In this document: in pieces, positions 6,697 to 10,313 of the stretch
How the letters are laid out: each line of letters opens with the position of its first letter
How positions within the stretch are numbered: the first letter of the stretch is position 1
From: JBDKTK01 sp039680225
GTDB lineage: Bacteria > Desulfobacterota > Syntrophia > Syntrophales > UBA4778
Reading direction: 5' to 3'
Assembly: GCA_039680225.1 (NCBI GenBank)
Contig: JBDKTK010000141.1
Location: 1-10,313 of the forward strand
DNA length: 10,313 nucleotides
The notes under the pieces: generated by a model
Databases searched by the model: none
Told to the model about the DNA's origin: nothing
The model's input: only the letters and a program-made list of their open reading frames with translations
Made by a program: the position numbers and the translations under genes

Positions 6697-7128
6697 ATGT
6701 CATTTAATATCCTGATCGTTGACGATTCGAACTCGATGCGGGCCGTGATCAAGAAGATCATATCCATCTCAGGGTTCAAAATGGACCAATGCTATGAGGC
6801 GGCAAACGGCAGGGAAGCCCTGGAGGTGCTCTCGAAGAACTGGGTGGACGCCATCATCACCGACATAAACATGCCGGAGATGAACGGCCTGGAGCTCCTG
6901 GAGCGCCTGCACGAGGACGAAATGCTCCGCCAGATACCGGCCATTGTCGTTTCGACGGAGCGCAGCGAGGAGAGGATTGAAGCCGTCATGGTCAAGGGAG
7001 CGAAAAGTTTCATCAAGAAACCGTTCCTTCCCGAAGAGATAAGACGGCAGCTTTACGATATTCTGGGGGTGAGACATGAAGGCGGATACAGCGAAGATCA
7101 AGGGACATCTGACGACTGCGATTTTTGA
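6697..7128 (+). CDS. cheY: Chemotaxis response regulator CheY
   Basis: This is a stand-alone receiver domain of 143 residues. The acidic pocket is Asp9-Asp10 (ILIVDDSNSMR), the phospho-acceptor is Asp56 (DAIITDINMPEMNG), the hydroxyl switch residue is Ser86 (IVVSTERSEE) and the conserved lysine is Lys108 (FIKKPF). Once phosphorylated by CheA it should bind the flagellar switch. A normal CheY would end near DILG at about residue 125. This one carries about 18 further acidic and polar residues with no recognisable motif, encoded where the cheX gene already begins. The resulting 53-base overlap is unusual and the tail may be only a by-product of it. CheY rather than another single-domain regulator is inferred from the operon. 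Confidence 0.92.
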   Translation: MSFNILIVDDSNSMRAVIKKIISISGFKMDQCYEAANGREALEVLSKNWVDAIITDINMPEMNGLELLERLHEDEMLRQIPAIVVSTERSEERIEAVMVKGAKSFIKKPFLPEEIRRQLYDILGVRHEGGYSEDQGTSDDCDF

Positions 7129-7543
7129 AACCTTCGAGAAAATGTTTTTTGTTTTCCTGGAGCTTTCATCGCGGCCGGAAACTGCGGAGCGGCCGGCCTA
7201 CGCTGCAGCCGCCGGGATCAGTTTCAAGGGCCTTCTCAACGGTTCAATGACTATCCTGTTCTCCCGCGATATCCTCAATGCAATGGTCTGCAACCTCCTG
7301 GGGCTCAGGGAGGAGGAAATAACGGGGCAACACCTGGAAGACTGCGCCAAGGAAAGCATCAATATTGCCGGTGGCAGCTTTCTTGCATACCTGGAATCGG
7401 AAAAGGCCATAGACCTTTCCATACCGGTATATTACCCGGAAATGAAAAATGTCGAAACTGCCGGGAAAGATACCGTTGTCCTTTGCTTTGAATCGGATAA
7501 CGGAAACGTGGAAGTAAGAATGGCCGTTCAAAATGCGGGTTGA
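7076..7543 (+). CDS. cheX: CheY-P phosphatase CheX
   Basis: CheX belongs to the CheC/CheX/FliY family that dephosphorylates CheY-P. The 155-residue product has a leading helix (HLTTAIFETFEKMFFVFLEL), a glycine-rich strand (GISFKGLLNGSMTILFS) and one active-site helix, LEDCAKESINIAGGSF. In that helix Glu93 and Asn96 form the ExxN pair and Asp89 fits the preceding family position. A single ExxN motif, and no FliY-type fusion, points to CheX rather than CheC, which usually has two. The ATG at 7076 is kept despite overlapping cheY by 53 bases, because the first helix is part of the domain and GGGGGTGAG lies just upstream. It is followed at once by the second cheD-like gene, with which it may form a partner pair. 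Confidence 0.9.
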   Translation: MKADTAKIKGHLTTAIFETFEKMFFVFLELSSRPETAERPAYAAAAGISFKGLLNGSMTILFSRDILNAMVCNLLGLREEEITGQHLEDCAKESINIAGGSFLAYLESEKAIDLSIPVYYPEMKNVETAGKDTVVLCFESDNGNVEVRMAVQNAG

Positions 7544-7545
7544 GC

Positions 7546-8061
7546 ATGGTCGAAAACGGTCTCAAAGTCGAAGAATATTTCCTGAGACCCGGATTTATAT
7601 TCCTGAGCAGGACGCCGATAATAATATCATCGGTGCTGGGTTCGGCCGTGGCGGTTGCTTTTTGGGATGAGAAGTCCTGCTTCGGGGGATTGGCCCATTA
7701 TCTTTATCCCCTGGCGGTCCGGAAGCAGGAGGCCACCGCCCAGTACGGGGATGCGGCCATCCTCCACCTCTCAAGGATGTTCAGGGAAGAAGGCTCCGCA
7801 AAGTCGGACATAAAGGCCCAGATTTTCGGGGGGGCCGCAAACAGCGAGAGCGAGTGCAAGAGAGTGGCGGACGGCAATATCGCCACGGCCCGCAGAATCC
7901 TGGGCAGGCTGGCGATAAAGATCATCTCGGAGGACGTCGGAGGGGACATGGGCCGCAAGCTCGTATACAACTCCAATTCAAATGAGGCGATCGTATACAA
8001 GGTGAAGAAGCTCCGCGGGGGCGATTGGTATCCATATTCAAATGAGGGCAGGGCCAGATAG
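7546..8061 (+). CDS. CheD-like protein lacking the catalytic cysteine (probable pseudo-deamidase)
   Basis: The 171-residue product has the CheD fold signatures in order: YFLRPGFIFLSRTP, the VLGSAVAVAFWDE core, FGGLAHYLYP, QIFGGAAN, DGNIATARRIL and a MGRKLVYN near the end. At the position of the catalytic cysteine it has Ala34 (codon GCC), so LGSC has become LGSA. The paired threonine position is Ser28, while His51 is kept. CheD deamidation proceeds through the cysteine, so this copy should not deamidate receptors. It is otherwise full length and undamaged, unlike a decaying pseudogene. It starts two bases after the cheX stop. The ATG at 7546 is preferred over a TTG at 7540. A binding or regulatory role towards CheX, receptors or the active CheD is inference. 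Confidence 0.88.
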   Translation: MVENGLKVEEYFLRPGFIFLSRTPIIISSVLGSAVAVAFWDEKSCFGGLAHYLYPLAVRKQEATAQYGDAAILHLSRMFREEGSAKSDIKAQIFGGAANSESECKRVADGNIATARRILGRLAIKIISEDVGGDMGRKLVYNSNSNEAIVYKVKKLRGGDWYPYSNEGRAR

Positions 8062-8072
8062 GGCTTGAACAT

Positions 8073-9107
8073 ATGAGCAAGATAAAAGTTCTCGTTGTGG
8101 ACGACTCGGCCATTGTAAGGAAGATATTCGCCGACGAACTCTCTAGGTACAGAGACATCGAGGTGGTCGGAACGGCCCCCGACCCCTACGTCGCGAGGGA
8201 CAAAATACTGCTGCTGAAACCGCAGGTCATAACCCTGGACATTGAAATGCCGAGGATGGACGGCCTGACGTTCCTGCGCAAGCTGATGATGTATTATCCC
8301 CTGCCGGTCATAATTGTCAGCTCCCTGACGCCCAAGGGCGGCAAACTCGCCATGGAAGCGATCGAAAGCGGCGCGGTCGACGTGGTGGCCAAGCCCGGCA
8401 GCGCTTATTCCGTCGGCGATATGAGCGGACAGCTGGCGGAAAAGATCAGGGCGGCCGCCTTGGTGAGAGTTTCCAAAAAAGGACCGGAAAAGGCGCAGTT
8501 CCAGAAACCGGAACCGGTCAAGGCCCTTACCCAGACCACGAACAAGATAATCGCGATAGGCGCATCCACGGGCGGGACAGAGGCCCTGAAAGTCGTGCTG
8601 ACAAAAATGCCCCCCAATTCTCCCGGGATCGTCGTCGTGCAGCACATGCCGGCGAACTTCACGACTGCTTTTGCCGACAGGCTCAACGGGTTGTGCAGCA
8701 TCGCCGTATCGGAAGCCCGCAACGACGACACGGTCGTGCAGGGCAAGGCCCTGATCGCCCCCGGCAATTTCCACATGATCATGAGGAGGAGCGGGGCGAG
8801 GTACTATGTGGAGATAAAGGACGGCCCGATGGTCCATCATCAGAGGCCGGCCGTCGACGTACTCTTCAAATCCGTGGCGCGGTATGCCGGGGCCAATGCC
8901 GTGGGAGTCATCCTGACGGGCATGGGCGCGGACGGCGCCGAGGGCATGCTGGAGATGAAAAAGGCCGGGGCCTCGAACATAGCGCAGGATGAAAAGTCAT
9001 GCGTCGTTTTCGGGATGCCGAAAGAGGCCATAAAGCTTGGGGGCGTTGACAAGGTCGTGCCCCTTGACCAGGTGAGTAGCGAAATTCTGAAGATGGTGGG
9101 CTCATGA
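8073..9107 (+). CDS. cheB: Chemoreceptor methylesterase/deamidase CheB
   Basis: CheB removes receptor methyl groups after phosphorylation by CheA. The 344-residue product has the normal two-domain layout. The receiver (about 1-125) has Asp10-Asp11, phospho-acceptor Asp56 in VITLDIEMPRMDG, and VAKPGS. A linker of about 30 residues, Lys/Pro/Gln-rich, leads to the catalytic domain from about 158. The catalytic triad expected from Salmonella CheB is present as Ser165 (IGASTGG), His191 (VVQHMPANFT) and Asp287 (LTGMGADGAEGM). The late DEKSCVVFGMPKEAI segment is typical. The gene follows the second cheD-like gene after 11 bases and its stop overlaps the cheA start (ATGA). With CheR and an intact CheD in the same operon, the receptor modification set is complete. 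Confidence 0.96.
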   Translation: MSKIKVLVVDDSAIVRKIFADELSRYRDIEVVGTAPDPYVARDKILLLKPQVITLDIEMPRMDGLTFLRKLMMYYPLPVIIVSSLTPKGGKLAMEAIESGAVDVVAKPGSAYSVGDMSGQLAEKIRAAALVRVSKKGPEKAQFQKPEPVKALTQTTNKIIAIGASTGGTEALKVVLTKMPPNSPGIVVVQHMPANFTTAFADRLNGLCSIAVSEARNDDTVVQGKALIAPGNFHMIMRRSGARYYVEIKDGPMVHHQRPAVDVLFKSVARYAGANAVGVILTGMGADGAEGMLEMKKAGASNIAQDEKSCVVFGMPKEAIKLGGVDKVVPLDQVSSEILKMVGS

Positions 9108-10313
9108 ACGAGAAAACGATCAATCTGATAGACGGTATGACTGCCGATTTCATGCTGATGGACGACAACTCCATTGACGTGCCCACGGCAGGCCTGCTCC
9201 TTAACAGGCTGGAACCAATTATTGAGGAGGCGCGCGCGGTTAAGGCAGCAGCCCTGGAAAAGGTCTCCGCCGGGATGACTACGCTTCTCGAGCAGTCGCT
9301 CCTGGACGCAATCAGCAACGACGCGAAGGCCGTGGCCGTCCTGGGGAAGGGCGTCACCCTGCTTCAGGAAATCTGTTCGGAAATGAAGAATGCCGGGTCG
9401 TATTCCGGCAGCACGGCCCGGTTCATGACCGAGCTGGCGGCCGTTATCGGCGCGGATGCATTGCCGCAGATGGATGAGCCTGCCGGCGGCGCCGTCCCGG
9501 CCGCTGAAGAAGCAGCCGCAACCGGCGCCCCCGCCGCGCCCGAAATGAGTCTGGAGGACCAGATCAAAGCCGTCCTGGCGCAAATGCCGCTGGAATCAGC
9601 GGAGCAGGACGCCGCCGGCAAAAAAGCGGAAAATCCCGCGCCGGCGCAGGCCGAAAAGGGTGAAAGCCCCGGACCGGCGGCTGCCGGAGAGCAACACGCT
9701 TCCGAAAAGCCGGTTCAGCAGCAACCTTCTCCGGAGCCGGAGAAGGCAGCGCCGCAGCCGGCCATAGAGGAGGAAATCCGGGACGAATCCCTCCTGAAGG
9801 ATTTCATCATTGAAGGACTGGAATATATAAACGAAATCGAAATCAACATACTCAACCTGGAGCAGAACCCCAAGGACAAGGAGTGCGTGAACGCCATCTT
9901 CAGGCCGTTCCATTCCGTCAAAGGGGTTGCGGGATTCCTCAATCTCGACGCGATCAGGGACCTGGCGCACAGCCTCGAAAACCTGCTGGACAAAGTGCGC
10001 AACGGGGAGCTCGACGTCAACTCCTTTATCATTGACATCATCCTGGACGGGGCCGACGTCCTCAAGGTCCTGATTGAGAATCTCAAGCAGGACAACACGG
10101 GCGAGTGTTCGGAATACGAAGAGCAGATAAAGGACCTGCACGAGAGGGCCAGGAAGGCCCAGGAAGGGCCCGAGCCCGAACAAGTTAAAAAACTCGGCGT
10201 CATCCTCGTGGAGGACAGGGTCATCAGCGAAAAGGCGCTCAAGGAAACGCTCGAAAAGGTTGTGGACCCTCCCAAGAAGATCGGGGAGGCCCTGATATCG
10301 GAAGGGAAGGCCA
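9104..10313 (+). CDS. cheA: Chemotaxis histidine kinase CheA, partial (N-terminal part only)
   Basis: The frame opens at an ATG overlapping the cheB stop and stays open for 403 codons to the right edge, so the dimerisation, ATPase and CheW-like domains lie outside. Residues 1-120 are a helical region of unknown family. Residues 125-222 form an Ala/Pro/Glu-rich linker. The HPt domain spans about 228-328, with phospho-acceptor His270 in FRPFHSVKGVAGFLNL followed by LAHSLENLLDKVRNG. After a charged helix, residues 362-403 hold two LG-type motifs (KKLGVILVEDRVIS and KKIGEALISEGK). In ordinary CheA proteins the HPt begins near residue 1, so the long front extension is notable. Identification as CheA rests on the HPt domain and operon position. 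Another HPt-bearing kinase cannot be fully excluded until the missing part is seen. Confidence 0.88.
   Translation, partial: MNEKTINLIDGMTADFMLMDDNSIDVPTAGLLLNRLEPIIEEARAVKAAALEKVSAGMTTLLEQSLLDAISNDAKAVAVLGKGVTLLQEICSEMKNAGSYSGSTARFMTELAAVIGADALPQMDEPAGGAVPAAEEAAATGAPAAPEMSLEDQIKAVLAQMPLESAEQDAAGKKAENPAPAQAEKGESPGPAAAGEQHASEKPVQQQPSPEPEKAAPQPAIEEEIRDESLLKDFIIEGLEYINEIEINILNLEQNPKDKECVNAIFRPFHSVKGVAGFLNLDAIRDLAHSLENLLDKVRNGELDVNSFIIDIILDGADVLKVLIENLKQDNTGECSEYEEQIKDLHERARKAQEGPEPEQVKKLGVILVEDRVISEKALKETLEKVVDPPKKIGEALISEGKA

Noticed and set aside
7704..8840. Minus-strand open frame of 378 codons across cheD-like and cheB genes
   Set aside because: It is antisense to two genes with intact catalytic or fold motifs. 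It spans their junction and shows no domain, so it is a shadow.
9226..9770. Possible transferred or foreign segment because of the Ala/Pro/Glu-rich composition within cheA
   Set aside because: The bias is explained by a low-complexity protein linker. The frame is continuous, and no repeats, mobile-element ends or other junctions are visible.
9596..10275. Minus-strand open frames (two, overlapping) antisense to cheA
   Set aside because: The plus strand encodes a clear HPt domain in the same stretch. The antisense frames are Leu/Arg- and Ser-rich reflections of Ala/Pro/Glu codons.

Overview
The window is a stretch of a moderately GC-rich chromosome from a motile bacterium. It holds two divergent gene blocks. 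The plus strand, from about 3984 to the right edge, carries a complete-looking chemotaxis operon in the order cheW, cheR, cheD, HDOD gene, cheY, cheX, a second cheD-like gene, cheB, cheA. CheA runs off the right edge. Genes abut or overlap almost throughout, including two ATGA overlaps, so the block reads as a single transcript. A near-perfect sigma-28 (FliA/SigD) flagellar promoter lies at 3858-3884, about 100 bases before cheW.

The minus strand, from about 3728 down to the left edge, carries a small TPR protein and two tandem paralogous family-2 glycosyltransferases with TPR tails. The first glycosyltransferase starts immediately after the TPR gene stop (TAAATG). The second is cut by the left edge. 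Next to a chemotaxis operon, these could modify flagellin or another surface structure, but nothing in the sequence names the acceptor.

How the parts work together: CheW couples receptors to CheA. CheA phosphorylates CheY (motor output) and CheB (receptor methylesterase). CheR methylates receptors and the first CheD deamidates them. CheX dephosphorylates CheY-P. The second CheD keeps the CheD fold motifs but has alanine in place of the catalytic cysteine, so it is probably a pseudoenzyme. It sits directly after cheX, recalling the CheC-CheD partnership of other bacteria. CheA is unusual: about 225 residues precede its HPt domain, and an LG-repeat segment follows it.

Taxonomy cannot be fixed from this window. 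CheD and CheX in place of CheZ argue against enteric-type Gammaproteobacteria. An HDOD gene in the operon would suit Deltaproteobacteria-like lineages (Desulfobacterota, Geobacter relatives), Nitrospirota or Spirochaetota. No receptors, RNA genes, mobile elements or CRISPR arrays are visible. No stretch over 300 bases lacks a gene.
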